Source: Limnoperna fortunei (taxonomy: Eukaryota; Mollusca; Bivalvia; Mytilida; Modiolidae). Taken from it: a DNA stretch of 64,000 bases. The translations under genes were made by a program, and so were the position numbers. The DNA lies in NCBI GenBank assembly GCA_944474755.1, contig OX104112.1, forward strand, positions 82,659,756 to 82,723,755, in the 5' to 3' direction. The notes under the pieces are model-generated. The model was not told where the DNA came from. It worked only from the letters and a program-made list of their open reading frames with translations, and made no database searches. The number at the start of each line of letters is the position of its first letter. The first letter of the stretch is position 1. Below, one piece after another: positions 51,011-64,000 of the stretch.

Positions 51011-53299
51011 CCGAAAGGAAAGACTGCACAATACCTATTGTATATAGACATACGATGAAATAGTAATATTTATTTCACAAGTAACAAATAAAATGTCATT
51101 GCAGGCATAAATAGTACTACGCCTGACGCACGTTTAATTAAAATACTTAAAATCATAGGATTAAAGTGTTGAAGATGTTATATTCTTAAATAACTGAAGG
51201 CAATACAAACGTAATCCTTAGATTCAATCTTAAATAGAAGTTAATTTCGAAACAATAATATTTTCATTTTAATTATCGTATAAATTACTTGGTCACTACA
51301 ATTCGCGCTTTGTTTGCCTTGTCAGATTTGATATTTGGTGAAGTATATTAACAATGGTATGGCAAAAATGTGTCACTTCGCAAAGGACAAATGGCTTGAA
51401 CAATATCGCCTTATGTTATTACACATAACTAGGAATTGGAGTTGTTCTCGTATTATAAAAATGCTTTTTATTGATATTTTATTAATAACACGATCATTTT
51501 TTTTATTTTAAACCGATGCCTTGTCAGGGGACCTCAATTGGATTACGGACAGATTAATTGGATAAAACAAAATATGTTCGCAATATTGGGTTAAAATCAG
51601 TGAAAACACGCCTTTTCGTCTCGATTGACGAAGGTGGTGTTGATAATCACAACCTGTTAAATAAATCCATTTTTTAAGATTGGACAAGGAACATATGGTA
51701 ACTTTGTAACTGACAATAAATTCAAAATGTTCATCGAAAATGTGACGTCATATCTGTTACACGAAATCATAGCAAACATTAGTCTCGGCTCTAAAACAAA
51801 GGAGGAATCGATGTATTACTTCGGCTTTTAGATGACATTCATGGTTTTTTCTACATACATATATAAGGCAACTTCGTTTATTTATTTGTGGTTGTATACC
51901 AATTGTAATGCTTGTATATCAGAGAGTGAAAGCATTTAACATGACATTTATATGCTTGATACAAGTAACAAGTCATATTGATTCTAGTTTTAAATTTGCC
52001 TTTGGGATGCTTTATTATGTCGTCAGTTTGTAAAAATTTTAGCTTTATTTTAATAAATATTTGTTTCAGAACTCAGAAGCCAAATTTAAATACTGATAAC
52101 GTTATAACATATCAGTAAATAAGTATATGGTGATGGTGACTTTTTCTAATGTTTAGACTCAACATAAATAGGTTTTAAGCTTATGCGTGTCTCTAGGCCT
52201 GTACACCAAATGTATACTTTTAGAAGATTTGAAGACTTGTGTGCATAGTTCACAAATTACTTTTAAATGTAATGTGTAATGTGTTAGTGAGCTTCTGGTT
52301 TCATAATCAAAGTGCCATGTTAACGATTAAAACGAGTCTTTCATGTCATGCCTTGAACTATTCAGCATAATAAATTTTACCAAACGCTCTATTACAGCGA
52401 TAGCATCAGCTATTATTGCTGTTTTCTTCATATCAGTTAATGTTTTGCAAAATTACCTTTCGTTTCAATTGATATCATATCCCATGCGAGTTGTGTGGAA
52501 ATTATTTCAATTAATTATTACTTTACCGGTGTCTATCGAAATGGCTTAAAATCAAGTTCCTAAAATAACGCCCAAGGCATTAACCTTAAAATAATAAAAC
52601 AGAATATTAGCAGAGATATTTATACGTGTGGGTGAACTTAAAACCAGTATAATTTTTTTTTACAATTGTTAAACTATCGCATCATTTGCCCCAAGCAATG
52701 TAAAATCATTAGATCGATGACAAACCGGATTAAATGTCGTCAATTATTATAACCTTAATGTGTTTTGTTGACGTTTTTGTTTCAAAAAGTTTAAATGCAT
52801 GTAGTTACTTTTGTCTTTTATTTCAGTAATCTATTTTGTCTTTATCTCTGATTTTTTTTTGTTTCTTAGTGCGTTTGCACATATAACGCCTGTTTTTGGC
52901 TTTTTCGTTCCACATGTTATTGAACAACTCTTCGTTCAGTGACTGTCTACGGAAGCCTGAGATTAACGACACTACAATACTATCAAGTCAGCATTCTACA
53001 TGGATCCTCATAAAAAAGACTCCAGTAAAAAAAACAACAAGCTAAAGTTTACGACAAGCATGATGACTTTCAAACAGTCAACGTTCCGATTATTGATATC
53101 AATAGTCCATCAACTCCACAGTGTGGCGTTTGCATTTCACAACTCATTCGTTTTCATTGATGTTGCAGTCGGTTTTTTTTTTAAACCGGATGCTGTTGAC
53201 CATTAATCTACTCAAGCAAGGATTTTTTTACCTAAGTACATGTCATACATTGACAAATTCCGTTACAATTAACCGAAAGGAAAGACTAAACAATTGATA
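51011..53299. other. non-coding DNA
   Basis: No supportable gene. ACCGAAAGGAAAGACT occurs near 51010-51026 and again near 53273-53288, a small shared repeat edge. Confidence 0.45.
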
Positions 53300-53300
53300 G

Positions 53301-53545
53301 GAGCTCGGTGGCCGAGTGGTTCAGGTAGTTCGTGTACTATTGATTACGTGATCTGTCAACACTGAAGTTGCGGGTTCAAGTCTCACTGCAGGCAGGGTGT
53401 AATCGACTCTTTATCGACAAAGATTGCCAATTCTCCTACAGAATTTCAGGGTTTTGTTCGGGTAATCCGGCTGGTCCTTATGTTTAGTTGAAAAATTGCT
53501 GACAGTGGTGTTAAGCACCATTCAAACAGACAGACAATCAAAAAG
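53301..53545 (+). mobile_element. SINE family A, full-length diverged copy
   Basis: The tRNA-like head has the A-box region CGGTGGCCGAGTGGTTCAGG and the B-box GCGGGTTCAAGTCTCAC. The GCAGGCAGGGTGTAATCGAC body follows and the tail ends CAAACAGACAGACAATC. An imperfect target duplication is visible: ACAATTGAT (53290-53298) and ACAGTTGAT (53546-53554). RNA polymerase III boxes are present but drifted. Confidence 0.85.
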
Positions 53546-53550
53546 ACAGT

Positions 53551-53630
53551 TGATCGTTATGAAAAATGTTCCCAAACACGGTCAGACATTTTTCTTTTCC
53601 ATAGGTTGGCTTTTCTCTTCAAGTTAATGT
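53551..53630 (+). repeat. Partial third copy of the ~310-bp dispersed repeat
   Basis: TGATCGTTATGAAAAATG, then TCAGACATTTTTC and CCATAGG, matching the beginning of 36118-36425 and 38398-38705. The SINE sits directly at its left edge. Confidence 0.5.
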
Positions 53631-54669
53631 TTATTTGCCGTAGACTCTTATCACCTCTCAGATGAAAACTTGTTAAATTTGAAATGAGTAAATTGTGGAA
53701 GATCATATGTCTAGTATTATTCTTGTCTACATTCTATGACAAACTCTGTTCGGGTACACGTGTAGACAAATTTGTGTACCAGATCAGAGTTGTTATAGAG
53801 TTAGTATAAGTCATCAACAGTATCTGCTATCACTAAACAATTTCTGATAACATATCTTCATGAAAAATTTATTTAGTACTATGCTACTATAGTAATAGTC
53901 AAATTAAAAAAGGTCAACAGGGCAATACCATTTATGACATTGACCAGAACCACAACAATTGGAATCTCATAATATTTACTTAAACACACCAACATACATT
54001 TAGGTTAACTACATTGTATTTGTAGATATGTCTTAATTATTACTTTTTTTCGTCGGCAATTAATCAATACGCACACCTGACCCATCTTAATCCATGTAGG
54101 CATACAAATTGGTTTAAAGGCTTGGTAGTTGTTTATATGCTATTTAATATCAATTTAACTATATATATATATGTAACACTTTAGTTATGTATGAATGTAA
54201 TATGATTGCACTTGAATCATAAATCCTATTTAATCTCTACCAGCTTTGAGCTTATCTAAAAAAATCAATATTATTAATTTTAGAATATTGTGTGTACTTC
54301 CTCTTTAAAGAACATTTTAAGGATCTACCGTCTAATGACTTGTCTATTCTAATAGGTTGGTAGAGCTAGAGTTAAATAATTTTTTTCCATCAATAATGTA
54401 ATGGAATCGTCCACTTTCTTCTTAAAAAAAACCCTCAAATGATGAAATAACTGTGGTCGTCCTGAAAAAGGGCATTTTTGACAGAATGTTTTGTAGTTTT
54501 GCTTTTGCTTCTCACCATGAAAAGATATAGCTGGATTTTCGTTTTCAACCGTATCAGTTTCTGTTAATTGTAAATGAAATCAGACAAATATTCAATCTCA
54601 AGGATCTTAATTATAAATCGCGTTCTTAATGACATTTGCCGCTATTTAATTACTACTTCAAATGATGTT
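53631..54669. other. non-coding DNA
   Basis: No supportable gene or repeat. Confidence 0.5.
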
Positions 54670-54681
54670 ATTTTAGAAGCA
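54670..54681. repeat. 12-bp target-site duplication, left copy
   Basis: ATTTTAGAAGCA is repeated exactly at 54951-54962, flanking the SINE. Confidence 0.9.
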
Positions 54682-54950
54682 GGGGCCTCGGTGGCCGAGT
54701 GGTCAAGGTAGTTCGTCTACTATTGATCACGTGGTCTGTCAACACTGAGATTGCGGGTTCGATTCTCACTGCAGGCAGGGTGTACTCGACTGCAATCTTA
54801 ATTGACAAGGATTGCCAGTTTTCCTACCGCAGGTCGGGGGTTCTCTCCTTGTACTCCGGCTTCCTCCCCCAATAAAAACTGGACGCCATGAAATAGCTGA
54901 AAAATTGCTGAAAGTGGCGTTAAAACACCATTCAAACAAACAAACAAACA
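54682..54950 (+). mobile_element. SINE family A, full-length copy
   Basis: It has a tRNA-like head with the A-box region GGTGGCCGAGTGG (54690-54702) and the B-box GGTTCGATTC (54756-54765). A conserved body follows with CAGGCAGGGTGTACTCGACT, CCGCAGGTCGGGGGTTCTCT, CTCCGGCTTCCTCCCCCAAT and GCTGAAAGTGGCGTTAAAAC, ending in (CAAA)n. The perfect 12-bp duplication on both sides shows LINE-type target-primed insertion, probably recent. The open frames across it on both strands are incidental. Confidence 0.93.
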
Positions 54951-54962
54951 ATTTTAGAAGCA
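54951..54962. repeat. 12-bp target-site duplication, right copy
   Basis: An exact match to 54670-54681, directly after the CAAA tail. Confidence 0.9.
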
Positions 54963-57900
54963 ATGCTCCTATACAAAATCTTGCTTTGTTACTGGGCACT
55001 CACATTTTACACAAAACTAGTTGTTAATATATTGTAATATATTTTAGAATTTTATTGATACCAACTGTTAACTATGAAGCAATTGAAATGTTTGCCAAAA
55101 CAGCCTTTTCCTAATGAGGAAACATTAAGAGTTCTAAATCATCGTTGGGTTTGTTTCCCTCGGGCAACCCGTAGATCAAAACAATTCATGCATTCAGGTG
55201 TACAAATGGTGAAGATGAGTGGTGTTTCTCACAGGACGCCATCATTGCGTTAGAAACTTTTAGTCACCGAGTATTTCAATCCAGGTAATCCGTAAGAGAA
55301 CCTTTGCTTTTGAAACTGTTTTACGATACAGCTTGCTTTTCTAATTGTTTATTGTTGTTGTAACCATGTAGCTGGCTTGGTGGATTTTTTTTCTTCCCTT
55401 TTCGTACACGATAAACCTATTATATTACTTATGGTATGAGCACGTTGTCTCAGAATTTTCATAACTATAGTGGGTGTATCGTAAGCTATTTTCTGTCACT
55501 TAATTGGTATCAAAGAAATCAAGCAGTTTTTTACTTTAAAAAGAATGTCAGAAAATAGCAAGATTTTATTCTCTAAACAGAACCTTCAACATAGAACATG
55601 CCATTGCTAAAGTCAAAAGAGGTTTACCAGACAAAACAATACAGAATAATTGTTAGGTTTCTTGTTTTTAATGAGAATAGTAACGACAATGCCAATATAG
55701 ATACTAGAATGGTAGTAGACAACAAATGTGATAAATTGTCCTGTCTTTAACTTCTAGTTAATAATCGTATTCAGTAAAGCTAAAAGTAGGAATAAAAGTT
55801 AAATCATTGCTTTATCATGACGCTGAATGCTAGGCATTATCAATAAAAACGGTATTTGCGTTTTTTCATTAATTGATATTGAAAGAAAAGTTAACGAGTA
55901 TTATATGATTAAGCAAGCGCTAATCTAAGTTGAGCGAGCTTGGCAATTCATCTTACATGCATGCTGGGCCATGGTGTTTCATTAATAGATCAGATGAAAA
56001 CCTACAGCATGTGATGTCTTCCTAGATTTATTGCTTTATTGGATCTCTGTGGTTTTCTGGGTTATATTCAAATGGTTTAAAACTATCTTGTGACGTTAAA
56101 CGATAATTGTAGTTTATGAAAAAACTTTCACTATACAATCAGCAGAAGATTATAAAGTAGTAACTCGCGTTTATAAATGAACAATGTACCAAAACTTTGG
56201 ATGAAACAAAGTGGATTTGAGATTTAATTTCGATGGGATGAGAGATAGTCGACTTAATTTGAACAAGAAGAACTGATGTTTAATAAATTTAATCTGCTTT
56301 ATATACCCTGTATATATGGATTATCGATAGACATTTCAAAAGTTTGCTTTTGCCAATATCAAGGCATTAACGCAAATTTAATTCTTCCTTCTATTACTGT
56401 AATACATGCGTAGGGAGAAATCAATTTTCCGGAGAAAATACTGAAATTGCATGCAATTTAAATTTTTAATAGAAAAAGCGCGATTTCACACATTGTGACT
56501 GTTTGCTTACGGAAAGTTTTTGATGAATTGTTCAAGAATGCTAATCATGCTCGCCAGGGTAGGACATACCTTTACAAGTTAAAGATCAATGATTTATCCT
56601 GATTATTTTACCATAAATTTAAACAATTATCTGATTAACTTTTGATCAACACCTTTTAGTTTTCACAAAAGGAATAAACATCAAATTTTAGAAACATGTG
56701 CATTATCTGCTTACCGATCCCTTGCGCGTTTACCTATATCAATGGCTAAACTTGCATACATCAGCAATTAATATGCCATAAATTAGCACTTACTTGAATG
56801 CATTTAACTGGATGTTGTTTAGTATTTTCGAAGAAGATATACTTATTGCCACTCACGGCAAGGGGCCATTTGAATTAAAGTGCACACTTTATGGTGTAAT
56901 CGCACAATTTATTTAAACAGACGACCTTTATCAGTTAAAGCTATGACCATAGCAAGATTTATATTGTAATTTATGCTGCCTGCTGTTATTTCTATTGAAA
57001 TCATGACCATGTTTAGACGTTTTCAGTTTCTAATTCGTTTATGTTTATTTATTGTCTAGCAGTTAGTGTAAAAAACCGTCGTAGAATCTATTTGTCGTAA
57101 AGTGCCACTGCTTAACGCGATAAAAATGCAATAAAATTTTAATGCCTTTTAGTGATATTACTGGCGAATTAACCATGTTACTTCACAAAGTTTTAATTCG
57201 ATTTATTACACTATACCATATACTCACACTCAATGTCACTCAAAGTCTTACATTTAAAGTAGGCTTTAAAAGTGACATACTGCTAGAACCAATTATTACA
57301 ACACAAATTTTATTACATGACTTTGTTTTATAATTTTAAATGCCAAGCGTTGGTAATAAAACTTGTAATTGGTGGTCTTCCTTTATTCAATTTTCCTCTA
57401 ATGTCATTTTGGTTGCACGCACCGACGATCTTTTTGAACTTTTTAAAGTTTAATCAGGAAGAATTTTCTCCTTGCATTATCGACAGTTTAAATATTTATA
57501 AGACACTCATGAACAATCTTTCTTTCATTTTTTTTCTTTTTCTATCATGCAACATATTAAATATGATTTCATGTTCATTTATTTCTCATTAGGCATTTAC
57601 TTGAAACCATTATTCTATTTTACAGTCAAATTTATAACAATGCAATGCTTTGTCAGATGTATTTATTACAGATGCAAAATAGTGAATCGTTGAATAAATC
57701 TTATTTTTGTTATTGTAATACCTTACGTGAACCTAGGATAGTGTACATCAGAAGCTTTAGACTCGCAAGTCACTCGGAGACGAAACCTTAAGACTGTAAT
57801 TAGGTTTTTTAATTTATATTGATTTTTTTCATAACAAAAGTGATTTGCTCTAAAATATTTTGGTTAATTTTCAGATATCTTTACATGAGTTGACATGACA

Positions 57901-58937
57901 ACAGTATGTTTTATTATTGTATATTGCACTATTATAAGGCTAGTTTGCCGATTCCAACAAAAACAAAAGTAATCGAAATACCAACGAAATAATAATTTTG
58001 AATGCAGCCACATGAGTGTTGATTGAAGGTGAGAATCGAATTCATCTTTCAAAAATCCTAATTGAAAAATTGTCATAAAGACTTAATTAAACCTATAGTT
58101 GTCGACTGATGCTGATTCTTAGTTCAAAGTCATTATAAGTATTAATATCCGAACGGAAGTGATAAGAGTTATATGGTTAGAAATCAGAGGCACTAGTTAT
58201 TGGAAACAAATAAATGAAGAAATATTGCACGTTATGACATAAACACTGATAAGAATTGCAAGGAAATATAAACCGGAGTAAAATACAAAAAAGTATACCA
58301 ATGTCTTGTCGAAGAATTTGTTAATTTAAAGGTTCCAAAGGTGAGCTAAACTAATATTACGACATATATATGTATTTAAAAATTTATTAATATTTTTCAA
58401 TGATTTATAACAAATATATAGGTATATAGTTTAATATAATGCTATAAAATTATTTATTTGTTTTTTTTTAGCTTTCAATTTAATATTCTACAAACACTGC
58501 ATGTATAGGTATGCTCCTTAAAAAGGCGCTTTTTGTTATTCTTTTAAAAAATAAGAACATATAATTATGTTTGTTCTGTTTCCAATTCTTATATATATAT
58601 ATTTAATGTCATTTCTACGATCCTAAAGCACATGATCATCTTTTTTGTGTTCTTTCTTGTTGATTATTGTGCTTTTTCGTTTGTTTCTTTTTTGGCAAAG
58701 TGTTTGTCTAATCATCTCGATTTACGTTTTTTGTCATTTCTTGGTAACTTCTGGTTTCCTTAGAAAAGACAAAAGGCGCTACTGAAACATACAAAAAGAC
58801 ACACTCCTTCAAAATATCAAATGACATTTTAAACTACTTCAATAATCGAACGCATTTCTGTTATCTTTATTAATTGAAACATTTTAATCAAATTATTATT
58901 AGAATAAGATGCCTATCTGGAAATCCTAGGACCATAC
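54963..58937. other. non-coding DNA
   Basis: Featureless AT-rich sequence. The small frames at 57142-57333, 57317-57592 and 57864-58076 have AT-driven composition and no motif. Confidence 0.5.
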
Positions 58938-59288
58938 AGGTAGGGTTCCCAGAAAGCAGCCAGGTGCCTTCCCGGGTGACGGATAGTGCAGACCCTATCT
59001 GTTTGGGGTTTTCAGGTCATATTACCGAAAGCCTGGCAACGGGCTGTGGTGGGTGACGTGTTTGGAGAGTGTCAAGCGCCTTGCGCAATAAATACCCCTT
59101 CTATTTCGAAAAAGAGTAGGATCACTGCAGCCGCTACCCAATACTCCAAACTTTTCCAGTGAAAATCTAAATGTTGTTCCCTATGTCTCATCCCACTCTT
59201 TTTCCGTTGATTTATTGTTTGGTAAGTACTCATCCTGAATACAGCTGAAATGCTGCTCGTTGGGTGTAAACATCCAATCAATCAATCG
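58938..59288 (+). mobile_element. SINE-like dispersed repeat B, copy 2 with tail
   Basis: Blocks shared with 50765-51010 (TGGGTGACGTGTTTGGAGAG, TTTCGAAAAAGAGTAGG, GCAGCCGCTACCCAATAC) are followed by a tail with ACAGCTGAAATGCTGCTCG, GGGTGTAAACATCCAATC and repeated AATC. No good A or B box is seen in the upstream part, so the head may be lost. Confidence 0.65.
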
Positions 59289-61139
59289 TATCTGAAAATC
59301 AATTTATATATATCACAATTATGCAGAATATAATAGAAGATAATTGATTGATAGATTCATTTAACTGCAAAGTTCTTAATTTAACTTGCATGACTATATA
59401 TGGTGTGTCGAATGAGTAATCTCCCCTACAATCACCGTATGTAGTAATTGAATCAAATTGATTGATTTATAATATGAACTTCCAGGAAACGATGGGACAT
59501 TATGGATAATATATGGAAAATTCCACATTATTCAATAATACACGGTCATTGAATGGCCTTTATAAAAAATCAAACAATTAGTGTGAATTGTGTTCGAAAA
59601 CATTGTTAATGTATACATATTTAAAACGTTACTTACTAAGATATATAAAAAAATAGCTTTACAATTCTATCGCATCCTCGTTGTATTAAGTACCCTAGTT
59701 CTTTTTTTAAACTTTATAAACATTTGGTCAGTACTGTTTATTTCCATTGTCACTGTTGGTATTTTTTAATATTACGTTCTATATTGGTATCCATAGGTAT
59801 CTTGTTTAAGGTCTGCCATATTAATTTTTACAAAATCCGCTTTTTTCCTAATTCTGAATGCCTTTGCGACAGAGGGTTTGATTAGGATAAGTGGGTAGGT
59901 AGGATGACATAGTGTTTATCCAGTTCGAAACATTAATAAAAGGCATGCTTCACCAAAAAGCCATGTATATAAGATGGGAAAGTACTCCAAATGTGGCACA
60001 AAGGCCATTGTCAGTTTATTTCTATCTCACTCTGTTTTTTTCTAGTTGGTGGTTGGTGCTCTAGTCATTTCTTTGTCAAGTACTCTCGACAGTTATCTGG
60101 GTCTTTCCCATTTTCTCTTTCTTTAATGTGTTCATTGTAGGGTTTCGCAAGTGGTGCCATTTCTCGCTTCTTCATTTCATGTATGATTAGTATCTGGTTT
60201 CTTCTTTCCAAAGTTTCAAAGGACATCTGTTTATGAAGGTCTGGAGATGCCGAGAGGTAATTCATTACGAGAAATATGCTGTCAGAGCTTTAAAACATTT
60301 AATTAACCTTTACTCACTGGAAACTTGTACTGAATCTTTTTTACATTGAAACAATCTGTTCCCCGGTGTTTCTACAGGTAAAATCTGTGCTGTGTTTTCG
60401 TATTTCTCTATATCTTTAATACTTAGTTAATTAGACTGCAAATATATCTAGAATTTGCAGATTCTGTCTGGAGTTTAATAGTAACATGTAGCTCTAAATG
60501 TAAGCATATTTTCATAATGGAACCTTACCCCTCTTGTTATTTTATGAAGAAGTAAACATCTATTATTCCACTCTTACTTTTGCTTATGAAAACTAACTGT
60601 ATACGACAGGGAAAGTAATTAGATCGCAGAAGAATTGTTCGTTTGTTTATTTTGCGACGGACGCATTTTCATAATGATGGATGTTTACTGTAATGAATGT
60701 TTACCTCAATAAGAAAAAAATATGTTTTCATCTGTCAGAAAAAGAAGGTTAATGATATGAGTTGTAAACGAGCTGCATGTCATTTTTTAAACATCATTTT
60801 GTAAGTTAATGACAATCAGTAAAATTCAAATAACAAATCGCGAACAGTTCAAATCCGTTGTACAAAAAGGCATAAGTGTTATGATTGAAAATATTATCTA
60901 TATATGGCTGAAATTCCCAGGAAAACAAAACTCCTTGGAAAAGGTGTTCATTAAAAAGAGCAGGATTATGAGTTGAGTGAAACTTCGTGAAAGGTATGCT
61001 TAAAATTATCTCGACTTATTGTATGATAAAATGCTTCAAGTCCAGCAAACAATATTTGTCTATATACAAGACGAGAACACGTACCCAAACAGAAATCAGG
61101 ACGGAGTAACAGAAACAAAATTATCGTGCAAATGATCCA
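59289..61139. other. non-coding DNA with one weak exon-like frame
   Basis: The minus-strand frame 60265-60065 encodes 66 charged residues (for example SFETLERRNQILIIHEMKKR). It is preceded on that strand by a pyrimidine-rich CTCTCGGCATCTCCAG acceptor-like stretch. I recognise no family, so it is not called a gene. Confidence 0.35.
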
Positions 61140-61420
61140 AACACGTTACGCAATATAGTCCGCGGTCAGGAATGTATTATAACCTGACAACCGTACCAAC
61201 GAGATGGTTACTAATGTTATAAACCTGGGATTTAAATGGGTATCTCTGTTGTCGAGCACTAGAATCCTTCTCAGTGTGGTCCAAGTAACTGAAAAGGATT
61301 GCTGGTATCCGTTGTACTGTCCGCGGTAAGGGTATTCGACTGGTACATCTTCCTCCACAGTAAAACTGAACGCTTCAAAACAGTGACCATTTTAGTCGAA
61401 CCACAATTAAACACATTAAC
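61140..61420 (+). repeat. Degenerate repeat with a SINE-like 3' part
   Basis: The first half resembles 42640-42870 (GAGCACTAGAATCCTTCTCA). The second half, with TCCTCCACAGTAAAACTGAA, CGCTTCAAAACAGTGACC and AACCACAATTAAACACA, resembles a diverged family A SINE tail. Confidence 0.45.
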
Positions 61421-64000
61421 CTAACGTCAAGGTCAGGTGTTCTATACGTACAGGTCGGTTGTGTCATACATTAAATTCATTTCCAATCGTTCCCAGATTT
61501 TTATTGTCTTCAATAATCGTGTTTGATTGCGATGTTATTTGGATTATTGCATGCGTATACGTTTTATTTTTAAGTGATTAACAGTATAGATTACATCACT
61601 AATAGTGTTTTTATTAAAGAAGAAGACAGCAAATCTTTCAGAAACAACGCAACTAATTACAGATTGCCGATTCCCACCAGCTGCCTCTGATATCGACTCA
61701 ATATTATTGTCTTGAAACGATCCAATAGAATAAATCAAGATTTAGTGTGTAAATTGAAAGTTAAACACTCGAACTGTTGTATAATTGGATATATTAAGTT
61801 CTACAGTTTCTCAGATTTAAGCCCATTATTGATTGTTATACGTTAGAGTATCATGTTTGCCATTGCCAGGTGCAAAAAACAGTAAATAAACACAGTTCAT
61901 AAGATCGAGTTAATAACTTTCCTGTAGGGATTTCCAATTTAGTACCGTTTACTTTTGCCCTACACGGAAAGATAATGATAAAATCAATCTATCATACTTT
62001 ATTTAACCAATAAATGAAATGCCAGTCATTTTTGTGTAAAATGAATCTCTCCGTCATATTTGATAGTGTTCCTTATAATGCCTTCGGTGACATAATTTGT
62101 CTATGATGATTATATATAATTTAACTTACTTTATAGATACCCGAGGAGCTCGTTTAGTAGTACATTTCAGTACTTGTAAACCACACGCACGCGACCTGAA
62201 TTACTCAATGTCCGCAGATGAAAAGCGTATGGAAATGAAATATGTATATATGATAATTTTCTTAGTTATGTAACGTAAAAATGAATATAACGCTTCTCTT
62301 GAGACATATAACCGCAAATACTAGTTTTCAACAATAAACATATTTGCGTCTATTCTCATATTTCAGACGGCTTTTGCTACCTAGCAAATTATTTTAAGTC
62401 TTTAAATAAAATTATCTATCTTGACAGGCATAATCACTTTTTGGATTTGGAGTGAATGGCATTTGAAAAACAATCTCTTAATATTTATTGGTAAAGTGAC
62501 TAGAGAATGCCGAGTTTTTTTTATTTATGATGGTGTTTGCCCCTATTTATATATAAACTTATCTGCCATGTAAACTATGATATTTACAGTGTCTTTTGTA
62601 AATGATGTTTAACTCGATGTTTTTCGTTCGGCAGTTTTCTTATTCTGTTTTTTTTATAATATTACAGGACGTTTGAGACAGAATTTATGCTTTGCGACCT
62701 AACTCTCTGTTTTTACAATAAATATAAGTGCTAGTTAAAAAAAAACGCTCGATATACATTGACCAATTGTTTTTGTCCTTGGTGTATGTTATGTTTGCTT
62801 TTCAAACCGACAATTTGTATTATTTACTTCACTATGTCTTGTAAAGACGTTGATTTGTACTTTGTTATTTTCTACTTGATGGGACGTAACAACTCGTTAT
62901 TAATTCTTAGTAACAAGAGTTTAATTCATTATAGGTCCAAAAACTTCAGCATTTCGTTCAATAAAAATAAAAAGACCTACATTGTTTGATTATTTTTTTA
63001 CATGTGGACACTATACTTTTAAAATAAATAAATGGGAAAACGTTAAAATATTTTGTATTATATATACATAATAATAAACTAAGATCAGGCTTTAGGATAA
63101 GGGGCGATATAATAATGTACAAAATTCTTCGTTTTATTACCAATTATTTACATGCATAGGAAACATGACTTCCGTAAAAAAATATCTTTTAATCTTCACA
63201 TGCAACGAATATAAAGAAGTGTTCTGCACATATTGTAAAATTGCATCTTGTTATGCTAGTTCTAACACAAATTTCCACGACAATCAAAATGAAATCACTT
63301 AAGAGTTATTAACGACTTTCTTACAGATGAGTGTTCAAATTGGTAAAGTATCGATCGAGACAGGGTTGCTTCAAACTTAACGAGTCATTAATAAGTTATG
63401 TAGATGCATACGATGGTACTCATCAGTTAACGTCCACAGCTGTGTTGCAGTTAATGTTTCATGAAATCAGTTAATTTCCAATAAAACTCGTCCTAACAGT
63501 CCAATTTAAAGAGCATAATTCAATTCTTATTAATATAAGTTTCTGTAAAACACGAATTTTTAGGAAGTCTGAAAATCTGCAATAATTTAATTTTTTACGT
63601 ATGAATGTATGTATAACAGTCAAAAGTTAATCACGCGTGCTATATACCTAAATATGTTTATTAAATTTTAAACGTTCTCTTGATTAATTTGGTTTTCATA
63701 TTAGTATATGTATATTAAATGTGATTGCATGTTTCTAATGTAAACACTTGTCGTATCCAAGTTAATGGGTATATATTTTAATTGATTCCATATGTTTTTA
63801 ATTTGTAATATATTGTGTAACGTTGAGACGAAATATTATATAGGTGAACAAGTCTGGTACGGTATGCTTAAATGCACATTCTTCGTAACTTGTAATAATT
63901 CAGTATTATATTTAATGACAGCAGGATACACAAAAAAACTAGGGTTCAACGTATATAGTCTTTCTACCAAGGCTAACAGTTTAGGAAAATAACTGATCAG
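61421..64000. other. non-coding DNA to the right edge
   Basis: AT-rich sequence with no supportable gene. The frames at 62759-62989 and 63792-63992 lack any recognisable motif. Confidence 0.5.

Noticed and set aside
54683..54775. tRNA-Ser or tRNA-Leu gene
   Set aside because: A and B boxes are present, but the head continues into a SINE body with a CAAA tail and a 12-bp target duplication.

Overview
The window is AT-rich eukaryotic DNA, almost certainly from a mollusc and most likely a mytilid-type bivalve. That placement is an inference from the repeats: tRNA-headed SINEs whose tails end in AAAC or CAAT reiterations, mussel-like dispersed repeats, small palindromic elements, and Ty3/gypsy retrotransposons with metazoan-type Gag and Pol. 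I found no host gene I can support. Nearly all coding capacity belongs to two LTR retrotransposons in the first 31 kb. The remaining 33 kb is non-coding DNA studded with small mobile elements and simple repeats.

Layout. At 1-352 a 45-bp satellite runs in from the left edge. At 1287-14375 lies a complete Ty3/gypsy element (element 1), bounded by ATAT duplications: a 3.85-kb 5' LTR, a primer-binding-site candidate, gag, pol broken by one frameshift near 9200, a third ORF with paired zinc fingers and a coiled coil, a polypurine tract and a 1.72-kb 3' LTR. The two LTRs differ mainly in the copy number of an ~80-bp tandem repeat (about 30 versus 4). At about 21050-30806 lies a second Ty3/gypsy element (element 2): a PNMA-like gag without a zinc knuckle, pol, and a third ORF that looks like an SGNH/GDSL-type hydrolase. 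Its pol is split by a 2.7-kb non-coding element with 459-bp terminal repeats that are almost identical, so that insertion is recent. I could not find LTRs for element 2.

How the genes work together. In both elements pol lies in the -1 frame relative to gag. The gag end carries the slippery heptamer TTTAAAC, a 6-nt spacer and a stem-loop; in element 1 this can fold into an H-type pseudoknot. This is the textbook arrangement for making a Gag-Pol fusion by programmed frameshifting. In both elements the third ORF sits where retroviruses carry env, but shows neither signal peptide nor membrane anchor. Each third ORF begins directly after a good 3' splice-site sequence, suggesting expression from a spliced subgenomic RNA. 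Two related elements with the same expression logic but unrelated third proteins (a nucleic-acid-binding type and a hydrolase type) are the most interesting content here.

From 31 kb to the right edge: several SINEs (one with a perfect 12-bp target duplication), a class II tRNA-like SINE on the minus strand, a 177-bp fold-back, three or four MITE-like inverted-repeat elements including a possible CACTA relative, two direct copies of a ~310-bp dispersed repeat, short tandem repeats, and long stretches in which I see nothing.
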